A stretch of 64,000 nt of DNA from an uncultured Clostridia bacterium (GTDB taxonomy: Bacteria; Bacillota; Clostridia; Lutisporales; Lutisporaceae): positions 1-64,000 of the forward strand of contig CALGKJ010000074.1 of NCBI GenBank assembly GCA_937930535.1. The letters run 5' to 3'. Shown piece after piece: positions 16,801 through 27,719 of this stretch. The first letter of the stretch is position 1. Every line of letters starts with the position of its first letter. The notes beneath the pieces are model-generated. The model had not been told where the DNA came from. It made no database searches and saw only the letters and a list, made by a program, of their open reading frames with translations. The position numbers and the translations under genes are program-made.

Positions 16801-19800
16801 GGGGGACACTCACTAAAAGCCATGACGTTAAGCGGCATGATTCAGAAGGAACTAGGAGCTGAAATTGAAGTAAGAGATATATTTGAAAAATCTACTATAA
16901 GGGCTCTAAGTGAGAAAATAGGAATAAGTAAAATTATACATCATGATAATTTAAAACCCTTAGAGAAGAAAAACAGCTATAATGTCAGCTCTGCACAAAA
17001 AAGACTCTATACTCTTCAGATGTTGGACAAGGAAAGTACATTATATAACATACCTATGGTACTGGAAATGGATGGGAAAATTGACTTTGATAAAGTGAAA
17101 AAAGGTATAGAACACATTATAGAAAAGCATGAGGTACTGCGTACCAGTTTCCATATGGAAGATGAAGATATACATCAAGTAGTTCATGAACAAGCGGCGT
17201 TCGGGCTGGAATTCATAGAAGCAGAGGAAGAGGAAGAAATCCAGAAGATATTGAAGAATTGGATAAGACCATTTGAATTGGATAAAGCTCCGTTAATAAG
17301 AGGCGCTTTGATAAAGTCAGCCAATAAACATAGGTTAATACTTGATATGCATCATATTATCAGTGATGGCACCACTTTGGGAATACTATCAGAAGACTTT
17401 GCAAAAGCATATGAGGGGACTGAACTTAAAATAGATCCAATACAGTATAAGGAATATGTCCAATGGGAAAATGAACAGAGGAAAAATGGAGTATGGGAAA
17501 AGCAGAAGGCGTATTGGCTGAAGGAATTAAAAGGGGATCTGCCTGTCTTGGAACTTCCTATAGATAAAGGCAGAAGCAGACAGGAAGACAATACTGGTGA
17601 ATGCTTTAAGTTTGAAATAGGTCCCGATGTGCTGAAGGGACTAAAAGACTTAGCTGCAAGAACAGGCGGTACTTTGTATATGGGGCTTATGGCAGGTTAT
17701 AGCATACTTTTATCAAAGTATAGCGGGCAAGATGATATAATTATTGGAATCCCCATCGCTGGAAGAAGAAATGCCCAGCTGCAAAATATAGCTGGTATGT
17801 TCGTTAATAATCTGGCTATAAGAATAAGACCTGATGGAGATAAAAAAATTGCAGATTATTTGACGGAGATAAAGCACAAATTGCTTGGTGCATATGAAAA
17901 CCAAGACTTTCCCTACGAAGAACTGATCGAAGCCTTGAAGCTGTCAAGAGATCCAGGCAGGAACCCGCTTTTTGATGTCATGCTGGTATTGCAGAATACT
18001 AATATGAAGGAGATAAAAATACCAGAGGTAAGCATTAAAGCATATGGTTTGGAAAGCAAAGGGAGTAAATTTGATATTACCTTAAGTGTTACAGAAGATA
18101 ATGATAGATTGCTATGCGAGATAGAATACCGCAGCAAGCGATATAGCAGAGATAGAATAACAGCTATGGCAGCACATTATGTAAATATACTAAAAGAAAT
18201 ACAGTATAAAAATGGTGCAGCTATTAAAGAAATCAATTGGCTGGCAGTTGAAGAACAGCAAAAAGTATTGCAGCAATTTAATAATACTTTTGTCAATTAT
18301 GAGCAAGACAAAACACTCATTGATTTATTTGAAAAGCAAGTACATAAAAAACCGGAGAGTGTTGCTATTATATTTGAAAACAAAAAGTTAACCTATCGTG
18401 AGCTCAATGAAAAGGCTAACCAGCTGGCATGGCATTTAAGAAATATGGGAGTAAGCTCAAACAGTATCATAGGAATTATGGCAGAGCGGTCTTTTGAGAT
18501 GGTTATTGGGATACTGGCTATTCTAAAAGCAGGAGGTGCGTATCTGCCCATAGATCCTGCATACCCCATGAATCGTATCAGCTATATGATTAAGGACAGC
18601 GGTATCAAGATATTGCTGACCCAGTCCAACTTAGCACATATAAACACATTTGAAGGCGAAGTTATTATGCTGGATGACAAGGGCATTTATACGGGAAACG
18701 TTTCAAATATTGATAAAGTTAATAAACCTGAAGATTTAGCATATATAATATATACCTCGGGTACAACGGGTTTACCTAAGGGCGTTATGATTGAGCATTG
18801 CGGCATATATAATACTATGAGATGGAGAATAGGGGAATTTCAGCTAAATGAAACAGACAGGGTATTACAATTGTTTTCATTTGCATTTGATGGGTTTGTT
18901 GTGAGTCTTTTTACGCCCTTATTATCTGGTGCACAAGTAGTATTACTACAAGATTGGGAAGCTAAGGATCCATTATCAATTAAAAAATATATAATGCAGC
19001 AACATATAACATATCTAGTCACTGTACCTTCATTGTATATGGCAATTCTAACAATATCCAGTGATCAGGAGCTAAAATCCCTAAGCAGAATATCCTTAGC
19101 AGGAGAAAATTTGACACAGGAGGTCGTCAAACTAAGCAAGCAAAAGAGTCCGCTGACAGAAATAATGAATGAATACGGACCCACAGAGGCTAGTGTTGAA
19201 TGTACCATTGCCAGAAATGTTCAACCAGATTCAATCATTACTATCGGAAAGCCCATTAGTAATACAAGCATATATATACTTGACAAACATAACTATCCTC
19301 AGCCTGTTGGCATACCTAGAGAAATATGTATCAGCGGAGCAGGACTTGCAAAAGGTTACCTCAATCAACCTGAGCTGACAGCTGAAAAATTTGTATCTAA
19401 TCCTTTTGCAGCATCCTTTAGTGATGGGGTTAATGCACAGATGTACCATACTGGAGACCTGGGAAGATGGTTATCAGATGGGAGCATAGAATTTCTGGGA
19501 CGTATTGATCACCAAATAAAAATCAGAGGATACCGTATAGAGCTAAGTGAAATTGAAAGTGCAATTAAGAGGCAAGCTGGTATCAAAGAGGCGGTGGTAC
19601 TAGGTCGTGAAGACAGTGAGCAAGGCAAATACCTTTGTGGTTATATCATAAAAGAAAATAACGCAGACATAACTATGGAGGAAGTAAAGGAAGGTCTGCG
19701 AAAGCAGCTGCCTGACTATATGGTGCCTAGAGCTTTAGTAGAGATTGAGCATATCCCTGTTACCAGCAACGGCAAAATTGATGGCAAGTCATTACTGGAA

Positions 19801-22800
19801 ATAAAGGTTAGCTTTTCAAAAGATGAGAGCTATGAAGCACCCAGAGATGAGATAGAAATTAAACTGGTTCAGATATGGGAAGAACTACTTGGCGTAGAGC
19901 GAATCGGCATACAAGATAACTTTTTTGAACTAGGAGGTCACTCCCTGAAAGCAACCACATTAAGTGTAAGAATCCAAAAGGAGCTAGAAGCAGAGATAAG
20001 TGTAAAGGATGTTTTTGAGGAACCGACTATTTGGGCACTAGCTAAAAGGATAAAACACAAGAAAGGTAAAATATACGATAACCTAAGTCCTTTAGAGGAA
20101 AAAGGAAGTTACCCGGTAAGCTCGGCTCAAAAGAGGCTTTATGCTATACAAATGATGGACATGGAAAGTAAACTTTATAATATGCCTTTAGTGCTGGAAC
20201 TGACAGGAATGGTTGATGTTGTAAAGATTCAGAAAGCAATAAATGCTTTGATTGAAAAGCACGAGGCTTTAAGAACCAGCTTTCATATGCATGGGGAAGA
20301 AATCGTACAAAAGATACACAAAAAAGCAGATTTTAAATTAGAATACGAAGAAATAGCAGATGAAGTTTTAGACAGGGTCATAGATAGCTGGATTAAGCCC
20401 TTTGAGCTAGACAAAGCTCCCTTGCTTCGAGGGGGAATAATCAGGGACGGAGAACGATATTTTTTAGTTTTGGACATGCATCATATTATAAGCGACGGCA
20501 CGACTATGGGAATACTGGCAGAAGACTTCGTTAAATTCTATGAAGGTGAACTGCCAAAGCCCGAACCAGTTCAATATAAGGAATATGCACAATGGGAAAA
20601 GGAGCAAAAGGAAAAAGGAAGCTGGGAAAATCAAAGAGATTATTGGAAAAAGGAATATGAAGGCGAAATTCCAGTATTGGAATTACCTACAGAAGGTATT
20701 CGTGGAAAATTAGAAGACATTGAAGGTAATACTATCAGATTTTGTATAGAAGAAGAAACAGTAAAGAATATTAAGCAATCCATTGCAGCAATTGGCGGAA
20801 GCCTATATATGGCACTTATGGCAGGCTACAGCATTCTATTATCAAAATACAGTGGTCAGCAGGATATTGTAATAGGAAGCCCGGTAGCCGGAAGAAGGCA
20901 TGCTCAGATGACAAAAGTAGCAGGCATGTTTGTTAATACACTGGCAATTAGAACACGCCCTGAAGGAGAAAAAAAGATCGGCGATTTTCTGGTCGAAATG
21001 AAGCAGAAGCTGCTGGAAGCATATGAGAATCAAGAGTATCCATATGAAGAGCTAGTAGAAGAAGTAAAAGTAAAAAGGGATTTAAGCCGCAATCCATTAT
21101 TTGATGTAATGCTGGTATTACAAAATACTGAAATGAAAGTTATGCACCTTAATAATGTCCAGATCAGACCTTATATAATAGAAAACAAGCGGGCTCAGTT
21201 TGAAATAACCCTCACTTTACTGGAAGAAAATGATAAGCTTTGTTGTGAGATAGAATATAGAAGCCGGTTATACAGCGAACATTTTATAAGGCGTATGATA
21301 AAGCACTATATCAAAATATTAAACCAGCTGGGGTTGAATAAAGAACGGACTATCAAGGAAATTGAATTATTGGAGGAGGATGAAAAGCAGTTACTACTAA
21401 AGCATTTTAATGCTGCTAGAGTAGTTTATGGTAGTGAAGAAACTGTAGTAGATTTAATAGAAGGAAAAGCAATGCTGACTCCGCAAAAAACTGCGGTTGT
21501 ATACGGTAATAAAGAGTTAACCTATGGCCAGCTCAAAAAATATTCTGATATACTTGCCATAAAGCTAAGAAAATCAGGTATTGGTCCTGAATGTATTGTA
21601 GCTGTTATAAGTGATGCTGACATAAACTATATTGTTGCTATCATGGGGATATTAAAAGCAGGTGCTGCCTTCCTGCCTATTTTATTGGAATACCCCAAAG
21701 AGCGTATTCAGTATATATTAAAGGATAGCCAAGCCCCATGCTTAATCATAAACGGCAATTTGGATATAGAAGGCTACTCAGGTACTGTTATAGATATGGC
21801 TGACAGCTATACAAATGTAGACGGCGAAGAGGCTGAAAATATCAATGAAAGCCGTGGACATTACAGTGCTTATATATTATATACTTCTGGCAGTACAGGG
21901 CAGCCTAAGGGAGTAGTAATAGAGCATAAAAGCTTAACAAACCAAGTTATAGGCTTAATAGAGGATTATGGCTATGGAAAAATGGAACATCAAATGCTAT
22001 ATAGTAAGCCTATATTTGATGTATCAGTGCAGCATATTTTTACAGCCTTAAGCAGCGGAGCCGTTTTGCATCTAATGGATGACAAATTGAAATCTGATTA
22101 TGGTGCTTTATACACATATATTAAGCAGAACAAAGTTGAGTTTATAGATATGGTGCCGGCTCAAATGGAAGAAATGTCGGAGCATCTGGAGAATAATTTG
22201 GAAAACATCCGGCTGGTGCTCGGGGGTGAGGCTTTCTCCCCGTCATTGTATCAAAAACTTCTGCGAAGTGTAAAACCTGAGGAAATCTATAATGTATATG
22301 GTCCAACAGAAACTACCATAAATGCGCTAATATACCGTTGTAAAGGGAATGAAAAAGGACGGGTTATACCAATTGGAAGACCGGTAAGAAATTACCTGGT
22401 ATATATACTGGATCAGTATGGGCAATTGCAGCCTATTGGAATACCAGGTGAGCTTTGTATTAGTGGAGAAGGATTGGCTCGTGGCTATCTAAACCAGCCG
22501 GAATTGACCGCAGAAAAATTTATACAGAACCCATTTGAAAAGCTTACGGATATGGAATCAAGCGGGAGAATGTACCGTACTGGTGACCTTGTAAGGTGGG
22601 CAGTCGGCGACGATGGCAAGGCGGATGGCAGCATTGAATTTCTTGGACGTTTGGATCAGCAGGTAAAAATAAGGGGATACCGCATAGAACTGGGAGAAAT
22701 TGAGAATGTACTGATAAAACAAACAGGAGTAAAGGAAGCTGTAGTACTGGATCGTGAGGATGGTACAGGAAGTAAATATCTATGTGCATATATAGTTAAA

Positions 22801-25800
22801 GAGAGTGAAATAGACATATCAGACATAAGAGAAGGTATGCGCAAAGAGCTGCCGGAATATATGGTTCCTGGTGCAATAATAGAGATAGACAAAATTCCAT
22901 TGACACACAACGGAAAAATTGATCGGAAGATGCTGCTATCTCTGGATGCCCTAATACCAACAGGTATAAAATATGTTGAGCCTAGAAATGAAACAGAGGC
23001 AAAGCTTGCACAAATTTGGGCTGACATATTAGGTATTCATCAGGTGGGCATTTATGATGATTTCTTTGAATTGGGAGGTCATTCCCTAAAAGCAACCATA
23101 TTAGCTGGCAGAATAAGAAAGGAACTGGATATAGAGATCGGACTTAAGGATATATTTGAGAGACCTAATATTGCGGCATTAGTGGAAGTGGTAAGACAAA
23201 GCCAGAAGCAGGAATATGATTGGATATATCCATTGGAAAAAATGGATAGCTATGCAACAAGCTCAGCTCAAAAAAGGCAATATGCTATACAGATGATGGA
23301 TAAACAAAGCATCCTATATAATATGCCCCTTGTGCTGGAGCTGACAGGAGATGTAATTGTTTCAAGGCTGGAAAAAGCTATAGCTGCCATTGTGCAAAAG
23401 CATGAGGCTTTAAGAACAAGCTTTCATCTTCAGGGAGAGGAGATTGTACAAAAAGTACATGCTCAAGTTACCATAAAGCTTGACTATATGGAAGCAGCCA
23501 ATAAAAGCGAAGCTGAGAGGATAGTAAGTAATTGGATAAAGCCCTTTGAACTGGATAAAGTACCTTTAATGCGGAGTGGAATAGTAAAAGTAGATAACAG
23601 TTATCTATTGTTTTGGGACATGCACCATATAATCAGCGATGGTACCACTACAGGTATACTAGTAGAAGATTTTATACAGGCATATGAGGGAGCACAACTA
23701 AAAGCGGAACCTGTACAGTATAAGGAATTTGCACAATGGGAAAAACTGCAAAAAGAAAAGGGCAATTGGGAAAAGCAGAAAGCTTATTGGAAAAAGGAGC
23801 TGGAAGGCGAGCTTCCTGTTCTTGAACTGCCGACAATCAAAATGCGCACTAAATGGCATAATAATGAAGGCGATAATATTACATTTGAAATAAATGAGGA
23901 AATACTGAGCAACTTAAAAAATGTTGTCAGGGAAGCTGGGGCAACAATGTATATGGCACTTATGGCAGGTTATGGCATCCTATTATCCAAGTATAGCGGA
24001 CAGAAGGATATTATAATTGGAAGTCCAATTGCTGGAAGAAGCCATGCCCAAATAGAAAAGGTTGCAGGTATGTTCGTTAATACTCTTGCTATAAGGACAC
24101 AACCTGAGGATATGAAAACAATTAAAACTTATCTGATTGAAGTTAAACATAAACTATTAAACGCCTATGAAAATCAGGAGTATCCATATGATGAGCTGGT
24201 TGAAGAGCTGTCCATTAAAAGGGATCCGAGCCGCAACCCATTGTTTGACACAATGCTGGTATTGCAGAATGCAGAAATGAAAGAAATAACCCTATCAGGA
24301 GTAACAATAAAGCCTCTTGCAGCAAACAGCAAAAAAGCTAAATTTGATATCACCCTGAATATTGAAGAAGTGAACGGAAAACTGATATGTGAAGTGGAAT
24401 ATCGAAGCAAGCTTTATTGTAGGGATATAATCACACAAATGGTGAAGCATTACATAAGTGTAATACAGGAAATTGGAGACGGACATGATAAAGCTATTAA
24501 GGATATCTGCTGGTTGGACACTAAAGAAAAGCTGCAGCTGCTAGAACAATTTAATCCTGCCCAGTGTGAAGCTATAAGCGAAAAAAATATAGTTAAGTTA
24601 TTTGAAGACCAAGCAGTAAAGACACCAAAAAATATTGCCCTTGTAATGGGAGACAAAGAATTAACATACGAGCAAGTAAATACAAGAGCAAATCAATTGG
24701 CAAGGAAGCTGATAGAAAACGGCGTACAGCCCAAAAGCATTGTAGGCATCTTGCTGGAGCGATCCATTGATATGGTTATCTCCATATTTGCTGTTCTAAA
24801 GGCAGGGGGGGCATATCTTCCTTTGGATACAGCTTACCCAAAAGACAGAATAGAATTTATGCTGGAGGATAGCGGCAGTAAAGATCTCATTAGTATGAAA
24901 CAATATGTAGAAGGGCTAAAATATCATGGGTATATATGGCATGTAGAAGCGGAAGAAGAAAAAGCCAAGGATAAAAATTGCGAAAATCTTGCAATCAACA
25001 TAAGTTCAAGGGATCTGGCTTATATAATATATACCTCTGGCAGTACTGGAAAACCTAAGGGAGTTATGATAGAACACATAAGCGCAGTAAATACTCTTTT
25101 AGCAATGCACAAATATTATCCTTTACTTGATACAGATGCTTATCTTCTAAAAACAGCTTATACCTTTGATGTTTCAGTTGCAGAGCTATTCGGCTGGTTT
25201 ATAGAAGGCGGAAGACTTGCTATTTTGGAAAAAGGGGCTGAGAAGGAGCCGGATAAGATATTCAGAGCAATTAAGGATTATAAAATCACTCATATAAATT
25301 TTGTACCTTCTATGCTAGGCGTTTTTGTAGATATGCTTGAACAGAAGAATATTAAAGAAATAAGCACCCTAAAATATATATTTGCCGCAGGTGAAGCTTT
25401 ACCCATGGAGCTGGTTAATAAATTTTTAAGCTTTGGTAGAGATATAAGACTGGAAAATATATATGGACCTACAGAAGCCGCTATTTATACTACAAAATAC
25501 TCTGTGGCTGATCTTGATGAACGTATTAATATACCAATAGGTAAACCTATACAAAATACAAGAGTCTATGTTTTAGATGAGTATAATAAGTTACAGCCTA
25601 TATGGGTAGCAGGAGAGCTCTGCATATCGGGAATCGGTTTGGCAAGAGGATATCTGAATAATGCCGGACTTACATCAGAAAAATTTGTACCAAACCCATA
25701 TACCTCAACCCATGAGGACATATCAACCTCCAGAATATATAAAACTGGAGATCTTGTAAGATGGATGCCTGATGGCAATATAGAATTTTTAGGCCGCATT

Positions 25801-27705
25801 GATCATCAGGTTAAAATAAGGGGCTATCGTGTGGAGCTTGGAGAAATAGAAAATATTCTTTGCAAGCAAGCTGGAGTTAAACAGGCTGTGGTGATAGATA
25901 GACAGGATGAACAGGGAAGTAAATTCCTCTGTGCATATATAGTCAAGGAAAAAGCTGTGGATATAGAAAGCATACGCAGTGCCATTAAAAAAGATCTGCC
26001 TGAATATATGATACCCGGTATCCTTGCAGAGGTGGAGAATATTCCGCTGACAACCAGTGGCAAGGTAAATCGTAAAGCTCTTTCGGAAATTGCAGTTACT
26101 CCATTAAGTGACAAGGAGTATGAGGCACCTAAAAACGAAATTCAGGTACAGCTGGTAAAGCTATGGCAGGAAATATTGAGCCTAAATGCTGTAGGCATAC
26201 AGGAAAACTTTTTTGAGCTGGGAGGACATTCGATTAAAGCCATAAAACTTTTAGCTAAAATTCATCAAGAAATGAATATAAAGCTGGACTATCAGACATT
26301 CTATGAAAACTCAAGCATCAAGGCTTTAGCGGACTTTATACAAGCTAATGAAGGCGGATTAAGCCAGCACATACAGCCTGTAGAATCCAAGGAATACTAT
26401 GAGACATCATATGTACAGAAAAGAATGTGGCTGTTGAATCAAATAAACCCAAATGATACTTCCTATAACATGCCGGGAAGAATTGAAATAAATGATGAAA
26501 ATCCAGTTGATGCTATTGAGGAAGTATTAAACATATTAGTGATGCGGCATGAGAGCTTAAGAACCTGCTTCATTGAGCAAGATGAAGATATTTACCAAAG
26601 GATAGAGCCATATCAACGGCAAAAACTTGATGTACAGGATTTAAGCGCTCTCCCTTTGGAAGAAGCAAAAGAAGAAGTACAGAAAATCGTAAAACAAAAT
26701 GCAGAGCATATTTTTAATCTAAGCAAGACCCCCTTATTTAAGCTGACATGCATAAAATTAGAAAAAGGCAATTTTGAAATTGTATTTTGTATGCATCATA
26801 TTATATCAGACGGGTGGTCAGTAGGAATAATTCAAAAGGAATTTATGGAGCTGTATAATTTATATAAGAACAAACAGGAAATATCATCGAAACCTCTTGT
26901 TATACAGTATAAGGATTTTGCACACTGGCAGAACCAAATGATTAAAAATAAAAGCAAAACCGCATTAGAATATTGGCAAAGCAAGCTCAACGATTATCCT
27001 GAGCAACTTCGATTACCAGAGCAGATTAATCTTGGAAATAAGGGTCAGGACGGGCATCTAAGCGTTTTGTTGGAAGGAAATCTATTTGATGCATTAAATA
27101 AAATGATTATGGAAAAACATACAGGCATGTTTTCACTATTTTTATCTTCCTTGTATGTATTTCTTTACAGGCTGACAGGGCAGACAGATATTGTTATGGG
27201 TACAGCAGTATCCGGGAGGGAGCATTATGAGACAGAAAGTATTATTGGATGCTTTGTTAACACTCTTTTGCTAAGAGAAAAATTAGTCAGAGAAGAAAGC
27301 TTTGAAGAACTGCTGAAAAAAGTCAGCAAGAATATATCAAGGGCATTGACATATCAAACATACCCCTTGGAGCTGGTTTTGGAAAAAGCAGGCTTGCAAT
27401 ACCCTGATATACAGGTATTTTTAAATCTTCTCAATATAGCAGACGGAAACAGCATAAATGAGCATCATTCTGGTCAGCCTGTACACACTAGTGCAAAGTT
27501 TGACATAGTATTTTATGTTATACCATCAGCTAAGGACATACGCTTAATCTGTGAATACAAGCGGAGTAAATTTAGTGATAACGACATTAGCTTTATGTTT
27601 GATCGATATTTAAAAACAATTGAAGAAGCTGTTTACAACGTTCAAAGACCCATAATGGAATTTGGCAATGAAAAACGAAAAAAGCTGGGAACGAAAAATA
27701 GATAA
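13819..27705 (+). CDS. Non-ribosomal peptide synthetase 1: C-A-T-C-A-T-C-A-T-C-A-T-C
   Basis: A giant cytosolic NRPS of about 4,628 residues. Approximate positions: C1 10-425 (YHHILWDG), A1 440-965, T1 about 997 (GGHSLKA), C2 1060-1475, A2 1495-2010, T2 about 2041, C3 2105-2520, A3 2545-3060, T3 about 3086, C4 3150-3570, A4 3590-4105, T4 about 4137 (GGHSIKA), C5 4190-4620. C2-C5 carry HHIISDG. There is no epimerisation domain. A leading C domain with LTPLQKGMLFH suggests an acyl or in-trans starter. Hand-aligned substrate-pocket residues (GrsA positions 235-331) are A1 DVGYLGGIC, A2 DGVVSAEVE, A3 DVQDVGVIN and A4 DVANFAIIY; only A3 looks like known Gln/Glu codes. A GTG at 13819 is preferred because GAAAGGG is 8 nt upstream; a GTG at 13810 overlaps that site. 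The stop overlaps the next gene's possible ATG. Confidence 0.92.
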   Translation: MDANKILQKENIQDILALTPLQKGMLFHYQMNPVSKDYVEQIACRIKGKLEAEDIRKAWQVLVDNYESLRSIYKWRKLKEPVQIILRKYSPPFFIKGAAAVNIESFMREEMEQEIDLSVAPLHCSLYCICPEEYVLILTYHHILWDGWSSSILLQDFKRACMAIQEGKRYQPKSSAQSWKQYIKWIGSQNAEKARDYWENYLNGFEGANKFYESFNIGSEDETGSVNIIIDKKDFQSIHQICRHKHHTIAGWINAAWCILLHRYCMSNDIVFGSTVSGRSKGIPDIESMVGLFINTLPVRVKLEEKLRVCDVVSKIELDIKERIDYETTPLTDMKSDLFDTIVVYENYPMADTKADSVDIEIAAVREETHYTIAIAAKENEGSLDITFKYKKDKISYDAIRRLSNHYKVIMLEMVKCYEANISSIEILNEEEKKLLKKWNTTTREYPRESTIAELFEEKVRECADNVAVSCGDKSISYRELNQKASKLAALLRIKGVGPDSIVGLMTKKSIEMIIGVIAILKAGGAYLPLNPEYPAERISYILENSGAKLLLTEENSFGKVDFSGQIIEINDDVFYNDLSAIPVSNNKAADYAYIIYTSGSTGRPKGVAVGHRALHNFLSALYDQFGGRIGVGDHCLSLTNISFDVSVGEIFFPLIYGARLVIFEDEKTIDSNRLVRILFNEKITFAYIPPTLLKPVYELILASGDTTTLNKLLVGVEPIKDDILQAYKELNKDMQIVNGYGPTEATICATMYKYESHEPQGKNVPIGKPLNNTRIYIIDSNNQLSPIGLPGELCISGDLLSEGYLGKPELTAARFVANPFESGSLMYRTGDLARWSMNISGIPDGNIEFLGRIDNQVKIRGYRIELGEVESVLRKQEGVKEAVVLDHIDNSGIKYLCGYFIKDGETALEVIRNGMRRELPDYMVPGILIEIDRIPITDNGKINKKALLDMAAVQQKVKEYEAPRNDIEVKLAGIWQEILGVERVGINDDFFGLGGHSLKAMTLSGMIQKELGAEIEVRDIFEKSTIRALSEKIGISKIIHHDNLKPLEKKNSYNVSSAQKRLYTLQMLDKESTLYNIPMVLEMDGKIDFDKVKKGIEHIIEKHEVLRTSFHMEDEDIHQVVHEQAAFGLEFIEAEEEEEIQKILKNWIRPFELDKAPLIRGALIKSANKHRLILDMHHIISDGTTLGILSEDFAKAYEGTELKIDPIQYKEYVQWENEQRKNGVWEKQKAYWLKELKGDLPVLELPIDKGRSRQEDNTGECFKFEIGPDVLKGLKDLAARTGGTLYMGLMAGYSILLSKYSGQDDIIIGIPIAGRRNAQLQNIAGMFVNNLAIRIRPDGDKKIADYLTEIKHKLLGAYENQDFPYEELIEALKLSRDPGRNPLFDVMLVLQNTNMKEIKIPEVSIKAYGLESKGSKFDITLSVTEDNDRLLCEIEYRSKRYSRDRITAMAAHYVNILKEIQYKNGAAIKEINWLAVEEQQKVLQQFNNTFVNYEQDKTLIDLFEKQVHKKPESVAIIFENKKLTYRELNEKANQLAWHLRNMGVSSNSIIGIMAERSFEMVIGILAILKAGGAYLPIDPAYPMNRISYMIKDSGIKILLTQSNLAHINTFEGEVIMLDDKGIYTGNVSNIDKVNKPEDLAYIIYTSGTTGLPKGVMIEHCGIYNTMRWRIGEFQLNETDRVLQLFSFAFDGFVVSLFTPLLSGAQVVLLQDWEAKDPLSIKKYIMQQHITYLVTVPSLYMAILTISSDQELKSLSRISLAGENLTQEVVKLSKQKSPLTEIMNEYGPTEASVECTIARNVQPDSIITIGKPISNTSIYILDKHNYPQPVGIPREICISGAGLAKGYLNQPELTAEKFVSNPFAASFSDGVNAQMYHTGDLGRWLSDGSIEFLGRIDHQIKIRGYRIELSEIESAIKRQAGIKEAVVLGREDSEQGKYLCGYIIKENNADITMEEVKEGLRKQLPDYMVPRALVEIEHIPVTSNGKIDGKSLLEIKVSFSKDESYEAPRDEIEIKLVQIWEELLGVERIGIQDNFFELGGHSLKATTLSVRIQKELEAEISVKDVFEEPTIWALAKRIKHKKGKIYDNLSPLEEKGSYPVSSAQKRLYAIQMMDMESKLYNMPLVLELTGMVDVVKIQKAINALIEKHEALRTSFHMHGEEIVQKIHKKADFKLEYEEIADEVLDRVIDSWIKPFELDKAPLLRGGIIRDGERYFLVLDMHHIISDGTTMGILAEDFVKFYEGELPKPEPVQYKEYAQWEKEQKEKGSWENQRDYWKKEYEGEIPVLELPTEGIRGKLEDIEGNTIRFCIEEETVKNIKQSIAAIGGSLYMALMAGYSILLSKYSGQQDIVIGSPVAGRRHAQMTKVAGMFVNTLAIRTRPEGEKKIGDFLVEMKQKLLEAYENQEYPYEELVEEVKVKRDLSRNPLFDVMLVLQNTEMKVMHLNNVQIRPYIIENKRAQFEITLTLLEENDKLCCEIEYRSRLYSEHFIRRMIKHYIKILNQLGLNKERTIKEIELLEEDEKQLLLKHFNAARVVYGSEETVVDLIEGKAMLTPQKTAVVYGNKELTYGQLKKYSDILAIKLRKSGIGPECIVAVISDADINYIVAIMGILKAGAAFLPILLEYPKERIQYILKDSQAPCLIINGNLDIEGYSGTVIDMADSYTNVDGEEAENINESRGHYSAYILYTSGSTGQPKGVVIEHKSLTNQVIGLIEDYGYGKMEHQMLYSKPIFDVSVQHIFTALSSGAVLHLMDDKLKSDYGALYTYIKQNKVEFIDMVPAQMEEMSEHLENNLENIRLVLGGEAFSPSLYQKLLRSVKPEEIYNVYGPTETTINALIYRCKGNEKGRVIPIGRPVRNYLVYILDQYGQLQPIGIPGELCISGEGLARGYLNQPELTAEKFIQNPFEKLTDMESSGRMYRTGDLVRWAVGDDGKADGSIEFLGRLDQQVKIRGYRIELGEIENVLIKQTGVKEAVVLDREDGTGSKYLCAYIVKESEIDISDIREGMRKELPEYMVPGAIIEIDKIPLTHNGKIDRKMLLSLDALIPTGIKYVEPRNETEAKLAQIWADILGIHQVGIYDDFFELGGHSLKATILAGRIRKELDIEIGLKDIFERPNIAALVEVVRQSQKQEYDWIYPLEKMDSYATSSAQKRQYAIQMMDKQSILYNMPLVLELTGDVIVSRLEKAIAAIVQKHEALRTSFHLQGEEIVQKVHAQVTIKLDYMEAANKSEAERIVSNWIKPFELDKVPLMRSGIVKVDNSYLLFWDMHHIISDGTTTGILVEDFIQAYEGAQLKAEPVQYKEFAQWEKLQKEKGNWEKQKAYWKKELEGELPVLELPTIKMRTKWHNNEGDNITFEINEEILSNLKNVVREAGATMYMALMAGYGILLSKYSGQKDIIIGSPIAGRSHAQIEKVAGMFVNTLAIRTQPEDMKTIKTYLIEVKHKLLNAYENQEYPYDELVEELSIKRDPSRNPLFDTMLVLQNAEMKEITLSGVTIKPLAANSKKAKFDITLNIEEVNGKLICEVEYRSKLYCRDIITQMVKHYISVIQEIGDGHDKAIKDICWLDTKEKLQLLEQFNPAQCEAISEKNIVKLFEDQAVKTPKNIALVMGDKELTYEQVNTRANQLARKLIENGVQPKSIVGILLERSIDMVISIFAVLKAGGAYLPLDTAYPKDRIEFMLEDSGSKDLISMKQYVEGLKYHGYIWHVEAEEEKAKDKNCENLAINISSRDLAYIIYTSGSTGKPKGVMIEHISAVNTLLAMHKYYPLLDTDAYLLKTAYTFDVSVAELFGWFIEGGRLAILEKGAEKEPDKIFRAIKDYKITHINFVPSMLGVFVDMLEQKNIKEISTLKYIFAAGEALPMELVNKFLSFGRDIRLENIYGPTEAAIYTTKYSVADLDERINIPIGKPIQNTRVYVLDEYNKLQPIWVAGELCISGIGLARGYLNNAGLTSEKFVPNPYTSTHEDISTSRIYKTGDLVRWMPDGNIEFLGRIDHQVKIRGYRVELGEIENILCKQAGVKQAVVIDRQDEQGSKFLCAYIVKEKAVDIESIRSAIKKDLPEYMIPGILAEVENIPLTTSGKVNRKALSEIAVTPLSDKEYEAPKNEIQVQLVKLWQEILSLNAVGIQENFFELGGHSIKAIKLLAKIHQEMNIKLDYQTFYENSSIKALADFIQANEGGLSQHIQPVESKEYYETSYVQKRMWLLNQINPNDTSYNMPGRIEINDENPVDAIEEVLNILVMRHESLRTCFIEQDEDIYQRIEPYQRQKLDVQDLSALPLEEAKEEVQKIVKQNAEHIFNLSKTPLFKLTCIKLEKGNFEIVFCMHHIISDGWSVGIIQKEFMELYNLYKNKQEISSKPLVIQYKDFAHWQNQMIKNKSKTALEYWQSKLNDYPEQLRLPEQINLGNKGQDGHLSVLLEGNLFDALNKMIMEKHTGMFSLFLSSLYVFLYRLTGQTDIVMGTAVSGREHYETESIIGCFVNTLLLREKLVREESFEELLKKVSKNISRALTYQTYPLELVLEKAGLQYPDIQVFLNLLNIADGNSINEHHSGQPVHTSAKFDIVFYVIPSAKDIRLICEYKRSKFSDNDISFMFDRYLKTIEEAVYNVQRPIMEFGNEKRKKLGTKNR

Positions 27706-27719
27706 TGGGGGAAAGAAAT

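Noticed and set aside
13819-27705. A CRISPR-like or tandem DNA repeat signal within the NRPS gene
   Set aside because: The repeats are homologous catalytic modules about 3.1 kb apart in frame, not short direct repeats with spacers.
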